Origin: CBDATG01 sp965200145
Lineage (GTDB): Bacteria; Chloroflexota; Dehalococcoidia; Lucifugimonadales; Lucifugimonadaceae
DNA: 64,000 nucleotides
NCBI GenBank assembly: GCA_965200145.1
Contig: CBDATG010000002.1
Coordinates: 1,116,001-1,180,000 of the forward strand
Direction: 5' to 3'
In this document: positions 17,650-28,015 of the stretch, in pieces
Layout: each line of letters starts with the position of its first letter
How positions within the stretch are numbered: the first letter of the stretch is position 1
Notes under the pieces: model-generated
The model's input: the letters and a program-made list of their open reading frames with translations, nothing else
Told to the model about the DNA's origin: nothing
Databases searched by the model: none
Made by a program: the position numbers and the translations under genes

Positions 17650-18171
17650 TCATCCGAGCAACGACGACGATCGCGAGTCGCACTTAATGGAGTCTATCGT
17701 ATCGCATCGGCAAACGCCAAAGTTCAGATCCACATAGCACATCGCGCAAATGCCCTTGCACGACTCCATGCAAAGAGCCACCAGAGGCATCTCCGCGTGT
17801 AGCGAATGCCACAACGGAACCGAGAGGTCAAGAGTGTTCTGTTCGTCTATCCGTAACTCGTCAACAGAATCATCCCCGACCCAACCTTTCCAGCGACGCG
17901 CAACCAAGTCCAAGTTGACCGGCACAAACTCCTCCGCAAACTCAACCGTCAAACTGACCTCCGCATCAGCCAAGCAGCGAGAACACTCAACGTCACATAT
18001 CGCACCTACAGATGCCTCTGCCAACACCGTCCTGTCAGTGCGCGTGAGAACGCCTCGCACTTCTATCTCACGGAACACTATCCCCGAGTAGTCCAAACTC
18101 TCCCAACAAAAATGAAACCGCCGCGTCCCACCGACGCGCCCACGAAGCAACCCTGCAACATTGAAGTACAT
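17650..18171 (-). CDS. YceD/DUF177 family protein
   Basis: Members of this family bind or support 23S rRNA accumulation and are nearly always encoded next to rpmF, as here. The sequence shows the CSRCL motif after IEVRGVLTRTD...ASVGAICDVE and the C-terminal CMESCKGIC...C cluster, probably a metal site. The start is uncertain: ATG at 18171 gives MYFNVAG, while a TTG four codons upstream (18183) is also open; no clear ribosome site helps. Biochemical role is inferred from family and context. Confidence 0.85.
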   Translation of the reverse strand: MYFNVAGLLRGRVGGTRRFHFCWESLDYSGIVFREIEVRGVLTRTDRTVLAEASVGAICDVECSRCLADAEVSLTVEFAEEFVPVNLDLVARRWKGWVGDDSVDELRIDEQNTLDLSVPLWHSLHAEMPLVALCMESCKGICAMCYVDLNFGVCRCDTIDSIKCDSRSSSLLG

Positions 18172-18285
18172 CGCAATACGCAACTAGAAACACGAGCCAG
18201 CCGGCACCGAATCAATCCGCGTGCCAAACTCCGCGAATTGTAACAATCCAGCCAAACGCCGGATCGTGGACCACGCGAAAAGACG

Positions 18286-19437
18286 CTACCCAGTCTTGCC
18301 GCCCATCAACGATCGGGCAATCACCAAACGCTGAATCTCAGACGTCCCCTCGTAAATCTCCGTAACCCGCTGGTCCCTGTAAATCCGCTCAACAGCAGTA
18401 GGCTTGAAGTAGCCGACTCCACCATGAATCTGAACCGCACGATGTGCCAAACGACCAGCCGACTCCGAAGCATACAACTTCGCCTCTGCCGCTGCAACAC
18501 CATACTCCCTACCCGCGTCATACAACGATGCAGCACGCCAGGTCAGCAAACGCGCAGCGTCAAGCTCCGTACGCATGTCCGCAATCATGAACTGAATCGC
18601 CTGATTCGATCCTATCGGCCTGCCGAACGCCTCACGCTCATTAGCATACGCCAGCGATGCATCCAACGCACCACGACCAAGACCAAGACACTGCGCCGCA
18701 ACTGTGATACGACTCGAATCAAGTATCTGCAACGCTATCCGATAACCATCTCCCAACTCGCCAAGTAGATCCGACTTAGGCACGCGACAATCGTTGAACA
18801 CAAGCTCCGCCGTCGCGCTACCGCGCATGCCCATCTTCCCGTGTTGACCATTGATCTCCAACCCGGGCGTACCGCGCTCTACTACAACCGCCGACACTCC
18901 CTTGTAACCAGCAGAGCGGTCCGATGTTGCGAACACCGCGAACAAATCCGCAACCTCGCCATTGGTGATGAACAACTTCGAACCATTCAACACATAGCAG
19001 TCCCCTGAATCTCGGATAGTCGTCTGCAAAGCCAGCGCATCCGACCCAGTCCCCGCCTCTGTTAGCGCAAACGCCGCAATACGCGAGCCATCCGCAAGAC
19101 CAGGCAACCAACGATCATGCTGCTCCAATGAGCCAAATCGATTGAGAGTCTCACTGCCTAGCGACGTATGAGTAATCAACACCGTGCTCGTACTACCGCA
19201 AGCAGCTCCTACCTCCTCCAACACAATCGCAAATTCGCGATATCCCATACCAGCGCCGCCATACCGGTCCGAGATGAGCAACCCGCAAAGCCCCAACTCA
19301 CGCAAACCGTCCCACTGGCGACGCGGAAACTCCTCAGACGTGTCAACCTCGTCGGCCAAAGGTGCCAACTCGTTTGACGAAAACTCGCGCACCATTGAAG
19401 CCAGCAACTGCTGCTCTTCCGTTCTCCAAGGCTCCAA
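18286..19437 (-). CDS. acyl-CoA dehydrogenase
   Basis: A flavoenzyme that introduces the alpha-beta double bond into acyl-CoA thioesters. The 383-residue length and motifs match the short/medium-chain class: AFALTEAGTGSDAL for FAD/substrate binding, GKMGMRGSATAEL, REAFGRPIGSNQAIQFMIAD, and the C-terminal IYEGTSEIQRLVIARSL with the catalytic Glu near residue 363. Substrate chain length cannot be told from the sequence. No other beta-oxidation gene is adjacent. It is divergent from ruvC, with about 200 bp between. Confidence 0.93.
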   Translation of the reverse strand: MEPWRTEEQQLLASMVREFSSNELAPLADEVDTSEEFPRRQWDGLRELGLCGLLISDRYGGAGMGYREFAIVLEEVGAACGSTSTVLITHTSLGSETLNRFGSLEQHDRWLPGLADGSRIAAFALTEAGTGSDALALQTTIRDSGDCYVLNGSKLFITNGEVADLFAVFATSDRSAGYKGVSAVVVERGTPGLEINGQHGKMGMRGSATAELVFNDCRVPKSDLLGELGDGYRIALQILDSSRITVAAQCLGLGRGALDASLAYANEREAFGRPIGSNQAIQFMIADMRTELDAARLLTWRAASLYDAGREYGVAAAEAKLYASESAGRLAHRAVQIHGGVGYFKPTAVERIYRDQRVTEIYEGTSEIQRLVIARSLMGGKTG

Positions 19438-19634
19438 TCTGAAACTCCATTACTGCATGACGATCAACACGGACCAGTAACCGCGCCCACTAGGCATTAT
19501 CGCAGAACAACGCCACAAGCACCCCGACAAACTCCAACCGCGGCAACCGACTGCCAATACGCCCAAGCATTCGTTACACACGTTTAGAATCTGCCAACAG
19601 GATCCCGATCACACCATCCCATTCACCGTTAACC

Positions 19635-20156
19635 GTGCCATCTATCCCGATCATTGGCGTCGACCCAGCCTTGACTTCCACCGGTTACGGACTCGTCCGC
19701 GTTGACGAACGCGGCGACATCAGCCTCATCGAAGGCGGAGTCATACGAACAAAACCCTCAGAGACTCTCGAAGCCAGACTCGCAGTCATTCACCAGAAAA
19801 TCATCGAAATCCTGCACGAATTCAAACCCGAAGCAATGGCAATCGAGTCCCTGCACTCTAGATACCGAAACCTAAAAACCGCAATCATCATGGGACACGC
19901 AAGAGGTGCCGTCGTTCTGGCCGGCGGACAACTCAACATCCCCGTACACGACTACCCTCCAACTAGAGTCAAGAGCATAGTCGCGGGAAACGGAAGAGCA
20001 GGCAAACCCGAAATGCTCGCAGCCGTCAAACTCCGACTGCGACTCAACGACGCTCTAAAGCAGTACGACGTTGCTGACGCCCTCGGCGTAGCGATATGCC
20101 ACGCTCAACTCTCAACTTCAACATCCGCAAGAGCCGCAACGGAAGCAACGCAATGA
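19635..20156 (+). CDS. ruvC: crossover junction endodeoxyribonuclease RuvC
   Basis: RuvC cuts Holliday junctions symmetrically. The 173-residue product starts with GTG and shows the catalytic acidic residues in IIGVDPALTSTGYG (Asp10) and AMAIESLHS (Glu71), plus the late KQYDVADALGVAICHA with the final Asp pair. It is the first gene of ruvCAB; its TGA overlaps the ruvA ATG (ATGA), indicating translational coupling. Confidence 0.95.
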   Translation: MPSIPIIGVDPALTSTGYGLVRVDERGDISLIEGGVIRTKPSETLEARLAVIHQKIIEILHEFKPEAMAIESLHSRYRNLKTAIIMGHARGAVVLAGGQLNIPVHDYPPTRVKSIVAGNGRAGKPEMLAAVKLRLRLNDALKQYDVADALGVAICHAQLSTSTSARAATEATQ

Positions 20157-20806
20157 TCACCTATATACAAGGACAGATACAAAGCATATCCGAACACCCC
20201 CCGCGCGCGGTGGTACTCACCGAGGGTGGCGTCGGATACCTCATCTCGCTTCCTGTGTTCGTACACGACAGCCTGCAAAAACAGCACAAGAAGCCCGGAG
20301 ACAGCGCACAGTTCCACATCTACTACTCCGTTACCGAGCGACAGCCACTCCCAGTCCTGGTGGGCTTCGAGCATCTCACAGACCGAACATTCTTCGAGCA
20401 GTTCGTGCAAGTCGAAGGCATCGGGCCTACCAAAGCAGCAGCCGCTCTCATAATGCCCGTCCCAACCATCGCAAGAGCCATCGAGACAAGTGACGCTACC
20501 ACGCTCCAGACAATGCCGGGCATAGGCGCAAGAGCAGCCCAGAAAATCGTCGCCACTCTAAAGGGGAAAGTCAGCGAGGCCGCCGACGCAACATACCAAA
20601 TCGACGAACATGGAACACCGACGCAAACCAGCGCAAGGCTGGAAGTCATAGGCGTACTCACAACTCTCGGTTACCGAAACAACGACGCCATCACCTACGT
20701 CGACCAAGCACTCGCAAGAGAACCAGAACTGGCCGAAGACGAGCAGAAGCTCCTGCAGGAAGTATTCCGCCAGCACCCGACCGCAACAGCTACCCCAGCA
20801 CGCTAG
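20153..20806 (+). CDS. ruvA: Holliday junction branch-migration protein RuvA
   Basis: RuvA binds the four-way junction and loads RuvB. I start it at the ATG overlapping the ruvC stop (MITYIQGQI), since homology begins exactly there. The OB-fold N-terminal domain is followed by two helix-hairpin-helix motifs, VQVEGIGPTKAAAAL and LQTMPGIGARAAQKIV, and a C-terminal domain III that contacts RuvB. The 217-residue length is normal. Confidence 0.94.
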   Translation: MITYIQGQIQSISEHPPRAVVLTEGGVGYLISLPVFVHDSLQKQHKKPGDSAQFHIYYSVTERQPLPVLVGFEHLTDRTFFEQFVQVEGIGPTKAAAALIMPVPTIARAIETSDATTLQTMPGIGARAAQKIVATLKGKVSEAADATYQIDEHGTPTQTSARLEVIGVLTTLGYRNNDAITYVDQALAREPELAEDEQKLLQEVFRQHPTATATPAR

Positions 20807-20855
20807 TCGGCACCACAGCATCGCCACTATCAAACGCCTGACACGCACAGCCGAC

Positions 20856-21947
20856 ATGGCAGAATCAGCCAGAGAAAGAATCGTCGACAGCTCAGCCGCC
20901 GAAAACTCAAACCCTCAACCTACTTCTCACATTCAAGCGTCCGAACTCAACGCCGACGACTTCGGAACAAGAAACGAACTGCGTCCAAGATACTTCGCCG
21001 AATACATCGGACAACGACACGTCGTCAACAGCATACAGATCGCTGTCGAAGCCGCTAGACAACGCGGCGACACTCTGGACCACGCGCTCTTTCACGGACC
21101 TCCCGGACTCGGCAAAACCACGATCTCACACATCATCGCAAGGGAACTAGGTTGCAAACTCCTGCACACGTCCGGACCAGCTCTCGAAAGACCAGCCGAC
21201 GTCGTCGGAATACTCTCTAACCAGCAACACGGCGACGTGCTGTTCATCGACGAAATACACCGACTCCCGCACGCCGTTGAGGAATACCTGTACTCTGCCA
21301 TGGAAGACTTCAGAGTCGACTTCGTCTCCGGGTCCGGACACTTCGCAAAGACCATCAACCTACCACTCCAGAAGTTCACGCTACTAGGCTCGACCACACG
21401 CGCAGGAATGCTCAGCCCACCTCTCCGCGAAAGATTCCCACTCACTTACCACCTGAACTACTACTCCGACGACGAACTCTTCGAGGTCGTCAAGCGTTCC
21501 GCTGCAATTCTCAACGTCAAGGTCAACAAAGGAGGCGCACACCAGATCGCAATGAGGTCACGCGGAACACCACGCATCGCGAACAACCTGCTTCGTAGAG
21601 TCAGAGACTACGCTCAGGTCAAACGGAACGGAAACATTAACGCACAAATCGCCGCCGAAGCACTCGAAACCGACGGCGTAGACGAACTCGGACTCGACAG
21701 AATCGACCGACAATACCTCGAAACCCTGGTCAACTCCTACGGCGGAGGACCCGCCGGCATCCAAGCACTAGCAGCGTCCATCAACGAATCCGCTCAGACC
21801 TTGGAAGACATCGTCGAACCATACCTGCTCAAAATCGGATTCATCATGCGCACCCAGCAAGGACGCCGAGCCACGCTAGCAGGTATGAACCACATAGGAC
21901 CGCCGAACGATGCCACCAGAGCCACCCGCCAGAGACAGATGGTCTAA
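20856..21947 (+). CDS. ruvB: Holliday junction ATPase RuvB
   Basis: RuvB is the hexameric AAA+ motor for branch migration. Visible are LRPRYFAEYIGQ, Walker A GPPGLGKT at 81-88, Walker B VLFIDEIHRL, the sensor segment GSTTRAGMLSPPLRERF with the arginine finger, and the C-terminal winged helix with DIVEPYLLKIGFI and RTQQGRRAT. It lies 49 bp after ruvA and completes the ruvCAB operon. The first 35 residues are a nonconserved extension; a later start cannot be excluded. Confidence 0.95.
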   Translation: MAESARERIVDSSAAENSNPQPTSHIQASELNADDFGTRNELRPRYFAEYIGQRHVVNSIQIAVEAARQRGDTLDHALFHGPPGLGKTTISHIIARELGCKLLHTSGPALERPADVVGILSNQQHGDVLFIDEIHRLPHAVEEYLYSAMEDFRVDFVSGSGHFAKTINLPLQKFTLLGSTTRAGMLSPPLRERFPLTYHLNYYSDDELFEVVKRSAAILNVKVNKGGAHQIAMRSRGTPRIANNLLRRVRDYAQVKRNGNINAQIAAEALETDGVDELGLDRIDRQYLETLVNSYGGGPAGIQALAASINESAQTLEDIVEPYLLKIGFIMRTQQGRRATLAGMNHIGPPNDATRATRQRQMV

Positions 21948-22083
21948 CCTCGTCGCGCAAGCGCAATGTCAAAGCAACGGCATCGCCACGCAATCGCAAA
22001 ACGTTCAACCCGAAACTCTCGAGCCGAGACGACCCGCCATGCAAGGCAGACTCCTAAGCGATTACTTCAACAACGAAGGAATC

Positions 22084-25000
22084 ATGGCGACCAAGGAATG
22101 GAAGGAGTCCGTCAGATTCCCGGAGCACTTCCGAAACTTTGAAGCAACCCTTCGCGACAAGTACCGCGCAATCATGCGCTCCAAGGAACCTAACGAAGCA
22201 CTGACAGAACAAGAACTCATTCAACCCGTAATGCGCGCACTCGGATGGGAACACTACATCCCTCAACAGGGAACAGACCGTAATGAAGACATCCCAGACC
22301 TCCTCCTCTTCGCCGACGACGAATCCAAGTCAGCGGCCCTCGCACAACAGACACACAACGATCGATTCAAACAGGCACTCGCAATCCAAGAAAACAAGCG
22401 GCTCTACCTAAACCTTGATACGCGGGGAGACCAGTCATCATCGCCACACGGGCAGATACTACGATACCTCGCAGCCGCTGACGACGTGTCGCTCGGGACA
22501 ATCAGATGGGGAATCCTCACTAACGGAAAAATGTGGCGCCTATACGACTACCGCACCAGACCACGCGCAACAGCGTACTACGAAGCAGACCTCCGACACG
22601 CACTCGACGCAATCACAACCGCCGATGATTTCAACGAGTTGCGAAAGTTCTATCTCCTGTTCCGCCGCGAGGCATTCACACCGCAAGAAGGAGCTACCAC
22701 AACATTCCTCGAAAAATGCCTGGCAGAAGCCAAACTCTTCGAGGAACGTGTCGCACAAGACATCTCCGGAGTGGTCTTCGAAAGAGTATTCCCAAACCTC
22801 GTCGCTGCTCTCGCAAAAGCGGCAAACGTCCACCCGGCCAAGGCGCAACAGCCCGCACTCGTCCTACTGTACCGAATCCTATTCATCATGTTCGCCGAAG
22901 ACCGAGGACTCCTTCCTGTCGAACACCCCTCATACCAGGACTACGGCTTGCGCTACTGGCTACGTGAACACGAGCGACCCAAAGGCGCGAAGCTCTCATA
23001 CCAACGACGCAACGCATATCTCCACTTCAGAGAACTATGCCGAATCGTCGACCGAGGAGACCAAGCCATCGGCGTACCCGCATACAACGGGAACCTCTTC
23101 GCGGAAGACTATGCCGAAATTCTCGAAACCCACGAACTCCCCGACAGCGACTTCATACCCATCATTCGCGACCTCAGCCACACCAACATCAACGGCGAGT
23201 CACGATACATCAACTATCGCGACATGTCCGTCCAACAACTCGGGTCCATCTACGAGCGTCTACTCGAACGCGAACCAATCGTCGACCAGGAAGGCAACGT
23301 CAAGATCGTGCTCAACCGACACGCCCGAAAGGACAGCGGAAGCTTCTACACACCACAACCACTCGTTGACCTCATCGTTGATCAAACACTCGAACCACTC
23401 GTCGAAGACAGACTAAAGGCGTTCGAGCAAAAGGCACAAGAGCTTAACGATGACAAGCGCGACACAACCGAAAGAATCACTGAACTCGCACAATACGACC
23501 CAGCTGCCGCTGTACTCGACTTGAAGATCCTAGACCCAGCGATGGGAAGCGGACACTTCCTCGTAACAACCGTGGACTTCCTCGCAGACTACATCGCTGA
23601 CCTCATCGAATACTCACCCTGCGTCCCGGGATGGAGCGACGGGCAGTACCAATCGCCAGTCGCCACGCACATCAACAAAATCCGCGACACCGTTAAGAAA
23701 CAGGCAACCGAACACGGATGGGTAGTCAACGAATCCCAACTCTCCGACCAAGCCATCATCCGACGAATGGTCTTAAAGCGGTCAATCTACGGCGTCGACA
23801 AGAACCCACTGACCGTCGAACTCGCAAAAGTCGCGCTCTGGCTACACAGCTTCACCGTCGGCGCACCACTATCATTCCTTGACCACCATCTACGGTGCGG
23901 AGATGCACTCGTAGGCATGACAACGCAACGAGCCACTCAAGAACTCAACAGACTAGGCGGACTCTTTGCTCAATCCGCGATAAAGTCCGCCGAAAAAGCC
24001 GCAGACGCAATCCAGAGAATCGAGGACATACCAGACTCCATCATCGAACACGTACACGAATCCAGGGCACTCTTCAACAAAGCAGAGCTTAAGACCGCTG
24101 AACTGCGCGGTATCCTAGACTTCCTATGCGGACTCCAGTGGCTAACCGCAGGCATGACAAAGACCGACAAGGCCGAGTTCGAGGCACCAATCGCCGACAT
24201 CCTAGAGCAGAGCACTAACGGCGCAGAGAAACTGCTCACATGCGAGCAGCCGGCAGAACCGAAAACCAGGTCACGGCGCAACCGGAGGACCGCACAACTC
24301 TTCAACCAACGCCGCGATGACATAAGGCAAGCCGCACGATCAGAGAACTTCCTGCACTGGGAAGCCGCATTCCCAGAAGTCTGGCAAAACTGGCAGCACG
24401 AAAACCCAACCGGCGGATTCAACGCCGTAATCGCAAACCCACCATGGGACAGAATCAAGATCCAGGAAAGGGAGTGGTTAGAACAACGCGGATCCGATCT
24501 CGCTAAGCTACACACTGCCGCCGAGCGAACGAACGCCCTTGACAACCTCAGGAACCAAGGCTCGACTCTTCCAGACGAGTTAAACGAAACGAGGTCGCGC
24601 GCAATACTCCACTCTGCATGGGTGCGGAAATCAAGCGTGTACCCTCGGCTCGGGCGCGGAGACATCAACCTTTACTCCCTCTTCATCGAGAGAGCGGAAT
24701 CTCTCATCAAGCCTGATGGCATGATCGGTCTCCTCACTCCTGCCGGGGTCTATGCAGATTACACCGCCGCCGGGTTCTTCAGAGAGCTGTCCGTGAACGG
24801 AAGAATTCGCGGCATATACGACTTCGAGAACCGAAGAGCCTTCTTTAGGGAAATACACGCTAGCTTCAAGTTCTGTGTGTTCGCATTCAGCGGACCTCTG
24901 AGGCACTTTAGTGCCGCGAGGTGCGCATTCTTCTTGCGCGATGTCGCGGAAATCCAAGACGCTCACAGGTCCTTCATCATTGAGCCAAGCAACTTCGCGC

Positions 25001-26052
25001 TGGTAAACCCCAACACGAGAACCGCACCCATCTTCCGGAATCAAAGGGACGCGGACATCACTCTGGACATCTACTTGCAACATCCCGTGTTGATCGACCG
25101 AACGAGCACCGAAGAACAACACGCATGGCCGATCAGATACAACCGAATGTTTGACATGAGCAACGACTCCAGCAAATTCCGCACCGCCGCACAACTCGAT
25201 GCCGACGGCTACTACCCCGTCGCTCGCGGCATGTGGAAGAGAGGTGACGATCACTACCTACCGCTCTTCGAAGGGAAAATGATACAAGCCTATGATCACA
25301 GAGCCGCAAGCGTCATCTCAAACCCCGACAACCTGTTCAGGCCAGGACAACCTCAGGACACGTCCACAGAACAACGACGCGATCCGAGTTGGTCGCCCAC
25401 TCCGAGATATTGGATCGATGCCTCCGAGTGCGATTGGAAGGCAGATGAAAACTGGGTCCTCGGCTTCAAGGAAATCACCGCCGCCACGAACCGCCGAACA
25501 TTCATCGCAGCCATCATGCCCACCGTCGCATTCGGAAACAAGGTCCCGCTCCTGCGCGGCACAGCCAAAGAACGACACGAATACTTGCTCTGTGCAAACC
25601 TAAACTCGTTCGTCTTCGACTTCGTCACAAGACAGAAAATCCACAACCAGACGCTGAACCTCTACATCGTCGAACAGCTACCCGTGTTGCCCCTCAAAGA
25701 CTACGACATCTCCATCGGCGACACCACCGCTAGCGAACTCGTGCGAGACCACGTCCTAAGACTCACATACACCGCCAACGATATCCAAGCATTCGCACGC
25801 GACATCGGATACCACGGCGAACCATTCGCCTGGGACGATAACGAGAGGATGCACCTACGCGCCCGACTCGACGCTCTCTACTTCATGCTCTACGGCATTT
25901 CAAGAGAAGACGCGGACTACATCCTCAGCACATTCCCTATCGTCCAACGCGAAGACGAGACTCAACACGGACGATTCATCACCCGAGACCTCATCCTCGC
26001 ATACATGAACTGCCTAGAAGCCGGCGACACCGAGACGATCGTCAACCTCTGA
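22084..26052 (+). CDS. type IIG-like restriction-modification enzyme (Eco57I-type)
   Basis: This predicted single-chain enzyme combines DNA cleavage with adenine-N6 methylation. I start at MATKEW, with GAAGGA just upstream; the frame is open further into ruvB but without homology. An N-terminal PD-(D/E)xK-like nuclease core is suggested by IPDLLLFAD (Asp72) and AIQENKRL (Glu103, Lys105), followed by the HsdR-like ILTNGKMWRLYD. The gamma-class methyltransferase follows: SGSFYTPQPLVDLIV, motif I ILDPAMGSGHFL at about 482-493, GVDKNPLTVELAK, and motif IV ANPPWDRI at about 783-790. The C-terminal third should hold target recognition. It has 1322 residues and no separate specificity or helicase gene. 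BREX PglX methylases look similar but lack this nuclease pattern, and no other BREX gene is present. Confidence 0.85.
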   Translation: MATKEWKESVRFPEHFRNFEATLRDKYRAIMRSKEPNEALTEQELIQPVMRALGWEHYIPQQGTDRNEDIPDLLLFADDESKSAALAQQTHNDRFKQALAIQENKRLYLNLDTRGDQSSSPHGQILRYLAAADDVSLGTIRWGILTNGKMWRLYDYRTRPRATAYYEADLRHALDAITTADDFNELRKFYLLFRREAFTPQEGATTTFLEKCLAEAKLFEERVAQDISGVVFERVFPNLVAALAKAANVHPAKAQQPALVLLYRILFIMFAEDRGLLPVEHPSYQDYGLRYWLREHERPKGAKLSYQRRNAYLHFRELCRIVDRGDQAIGVPAYNGNLFAEDYAEILETHELPDSDFIPIIRDLSHTNINGESRYINYRDMSVQQLGSIYERLLEREPIVDQEGNVKIVLNRHARKDSGSFYTPQPLVDLIVDQTLEPLVEDRLKAFEQKAQELNDDKRDTTERITELAQYDPAAAVLDLKILDPAMGSGHFLVTTVDFLADYIADLIEYSPCVPGWSDGQYQSPVATHINKIRDTVKKQATEHGWVVNESQLSDQAIIRRMVLKRSIYGVDKNPLTVELAKVALWLHSFTVGAPLSFLDHHLRCGDALVGMTTQRATQELNRLGGLFAQSAIKSAEKAADAIQRIEDIPDSIIEHVHESRALFNKAELKTAELRGILDFLCGLQWLTAGMTKTDKAEFEAPIADILEQSTNGAEKLLTCEQPAEPKTRSRRNRRTAQLFNQRRDDIRQAARSENFLHWEAAFPEVWQNWQHENPTGGFNAVIANPPWDRIKIQEREWLEQRGSDLAKLHTAAERTNALDNLRNQGSTLPDELNETRSRAILHSAWVRKSSVYPRLGRGDINLYSLFIERAESLIKPDGMIGLLTPAGVYADYTAAGFFRELSVNGRIRGIYDFENRRAFFREIHASFKFCVFAFSGPLRHFSAARCAFFLRDVAEIQDAHRSFIIEPSNFALVNPNTRTAPIFRNQRDADITLDIYLQHPVLIDRTSTEEQHAWPIRYNRMFDMSNDSSKFRTAAQLDADGYYPVARGMWKRGDDHYLPLFEGKMIQAYDHRAASVISNPDNLFRPGQPQDTSTEQRRDPSWSPTPRYWIDASECDWKADENWVLGFKEITAATNRRTFIAAIMPTVAFGNKVPLLRGTAKERHEYLLCANLNSFVFDFVTRQKIHNQTLNLYIVEQLPVLPLKDYDISIGDTTASELVRDHVLRLTYTANDIQAFARDIGYHGEPFAWDDNERMHLRARLDALYFMLYGISREDADYILSTFPIVQREDETQHGRFITRDLILAYMNCLEAGDTETIVNL

Positions 26053-26096
26053 TGCTCACGGCCGACTCCCGTCGGCGCTTCCCCAACTCACGCGAC

Positions 26097-28013
26097 CTAA
26101 GTCGCCTTACCCCCAGCAAACCGCGTCGCCTCCGCAATCAGCTCATCGGGGATGTCGTCAAACGAAGCGTAGTTCATCGAGTACAGACGCGCATACAAAC
26201 CATGATTCGCAAGCAACTCATCATGCGTGCCCGTCTCGATAATGCGCCCATTCTGCAACACTATGATGCGGTCCGCACCCCGGATCGTCGCAAGACGATG
26301 CGCGATCACTATGCCCGTCCTCCCGTGTAGCAGACGCGCCAGAGCCTGCTGGATCAGCAACTCCGTGTAGCTGTCTATCGATGCCGTTGCCTCGTCCAGT
26401 ATCAGTATCGGAGTGTCCGCAACTATGGCACGCGCAAACGATATCAACTGACGCTGACCCAACGACAAATTCGCACCGCGCTGCTCCAGCACAGTGTCAT
26501 AACCATCCGGCAATCGCATGATGAACTCATGCGCACCAACCGCTCGAGCCGCCTCGACGACATTCCCACGAGTCGCATGCTCCGAGTTGTACCGAATGTT
26601 ATCGAGAATGCTCGACGAGAACAGATAAGGCTCCTGCAACACCATCCCGATATTGTCACCCAGCGAAGACTGCTTCAAATCCTTGATATTGCGGCCACCA
26701 ACCTCGATCTCACCCTCCCAGACATCGTAGAAACGATGCAACAGAGACGTGATGCTCGTCTTACCGGAACCCGTCGGACCAACCAGCGCAACTGTCTCAC
26801 CCGGATTCACCTTGAAGTTGATGTCGTTCAACACCGGCTCACCAGGCAGGTAACCGAAGGTGACGTTGCGGAACTCCACCGTCCCATCGTTTTCGACAAG
26901 ATTCACCGCGTCCGGCTTGTCCTTGATATCAATCGGAACATCCAGCACCTCAAAAATACGCTCACCCGAAGCCATGGCTCGCTGGAAAATCGCGTAATGC
27001 ATCGTGATCGAACGAATCGGGTCGAAGAAAAGCTGGACGTAAAGGATGAACGCAAGCATCGAACCTATCTCCAGAGCGTCCGCCACGACAAACCGACCTC
27101 CAACGACGATTACGATCGCCAACGCCGCACCCGATAGAGCATCCACAACCGCTATCATCAGCAACCCTAGACGCGACGCACGATTCTGCGCACGCAAGTT
27201 CTCTCGCGCCTTCTCCTCAAACAACGCCAAGTTAACGTGCTCGCGCGACATGCCTTGCACAACCCGCACACCGTTGATGTTCTCCGCCAACGCACCCGAT
27301 GTTATCGAACTCGTCTGACGCGCATACAGGAACGCACGACGAGCTATCGGAAGCCAGACCGCACGACCGATCGCCAATGTCGAAGCAACACCGATCGTCA
27401 GCAACCCTAGACGCCAATCCATCAGCAACATCGCAACTACGATACCCGTCAGCAATACGAAATCGCCAACAGAGATAACCAGCGTCTCCAAAAACTCCTG
27501 CAATGCCGCAACATCTCCCTGCAACCGAGACATCATCCTGCCCACCTCGGTCCGATCCATGAAACTCATCGAAACTCGCTGCAAATGACGGTACATCGCA
27601 GCACGCAGGTCGATCAGGATGTGCTCCGCAACACGCCCGACGATGATCGATTGCAGGTACGTCGATACTGAATGAAGCAACACCGCGCCAACGAACACAC
27701 CGACCATGATGTACAGACCCGCCCTCGAACCACCTCCATCTAGCGAAAGCGTGTTATCAACCGTCAGCCTCACAATCCATGGCAACGCAAGGGAAGTCAG
27801 CGCAAACGCTAACACCGCCACCAAACCTACGATCAACACCGCACGATAAGGCCGAACGAAACCAAAGAAACGACGGATGACATCGCCGTTGAAGCCCGCA
27901 CTGAATATCTCCTGATCTGTGTCTCCGATCTGCCCGCGCTTCTCTACCCAGCGCAACTCGTCTTGACGCGGGCCACCGTCCCCCGCCGGACGTGTCGGAT
28001 TCGCAGTCGCCAT
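26097..28013 (-). CDS. ABC exporter half-transporter, canonical Walker B subunit
   Basis: The 638-residue protein has an N-terminal six-helix exporter domain (from about residue 50, FVRPYRAVLIVGL) and a C-terminal nucleotide-binding domain. The latter has Walker A VGPTGSGKT, Q-loop VLQEPYLFSSS, Walker B ILILDEATASID and H-loop AHRLAT. The signature is LSLGQ instead of LSGGQ. Together with the partner's DD Walker B this fits a heterodimeric exporter with one degenerate ATP site, as in the BmrCD and TM287/288 type. Its ATG lies 2 bp after the partner's stop codon, so the two are cotranscribed. Substrate is unknown; lipids or drugs are common for this family. Confidence 0.92.
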   Translation of the reverse strand: MATANPTRPAGDGGPRQDELRWVEKRGQIGDTDQEIFSAGFNGDVIRRFFGFVRPYRAVLIVGLVAVLAFALTSLALPWIVRLTVDNTLSLDGGGSRAGLYIMVGVFVGAVLLHSVSTYLQSIIVGRVAEHILIDLRAAMYRHLQRVSMSFMDRTEVGRMMSRLQGDVAALQEFLETLVISVGDFVLLTGIVVAMLLMDWRLGLLTIGVASTLAIGRAVWLPIARRAFLYARQTSSITSGALAENINGVRVVQGMSREHVNLALFEEKARENLRAQNRASRLGLLMIAVVDALSGAALAIVIVVGGRFVVADALEIGSMLAFILYVQLFFDPIRSITMHYAIFQRAMASGERIFEVLDVPIDIKDKPDAVNLVENDGTVEFRNVTFGYLPGEPVLNDINFKVNPGETVALVGPTGSGKTSITSLLHRFYDVWEGEIEVGGRNIKDLKQSSLGDNIGMVLQEPYLFSSSILDNIRYNSEHATRGNVVEAARAVGAHEFIMRLPDGYDTVLEQRGANLSLGQRQLISFARAIVADTPILILDEATASIDSYTELLIQQALARLLHGRTGIVIAHRLATIRGADRIIVLQNGRIIETGTHDELLANHGLYARLYSMNYASFDDIPDELIAEATRFAGGKAT

Positions 28014-28015
28014 GA

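Noticed and set aside
22084..26052. BREX PglX or DISARM methylase
   Set aside because: The N-terminal PD-(D/E)xK-like nuclease and the absence of any pgl/brx/drm gene nearby fit a type IIG enzyme better.
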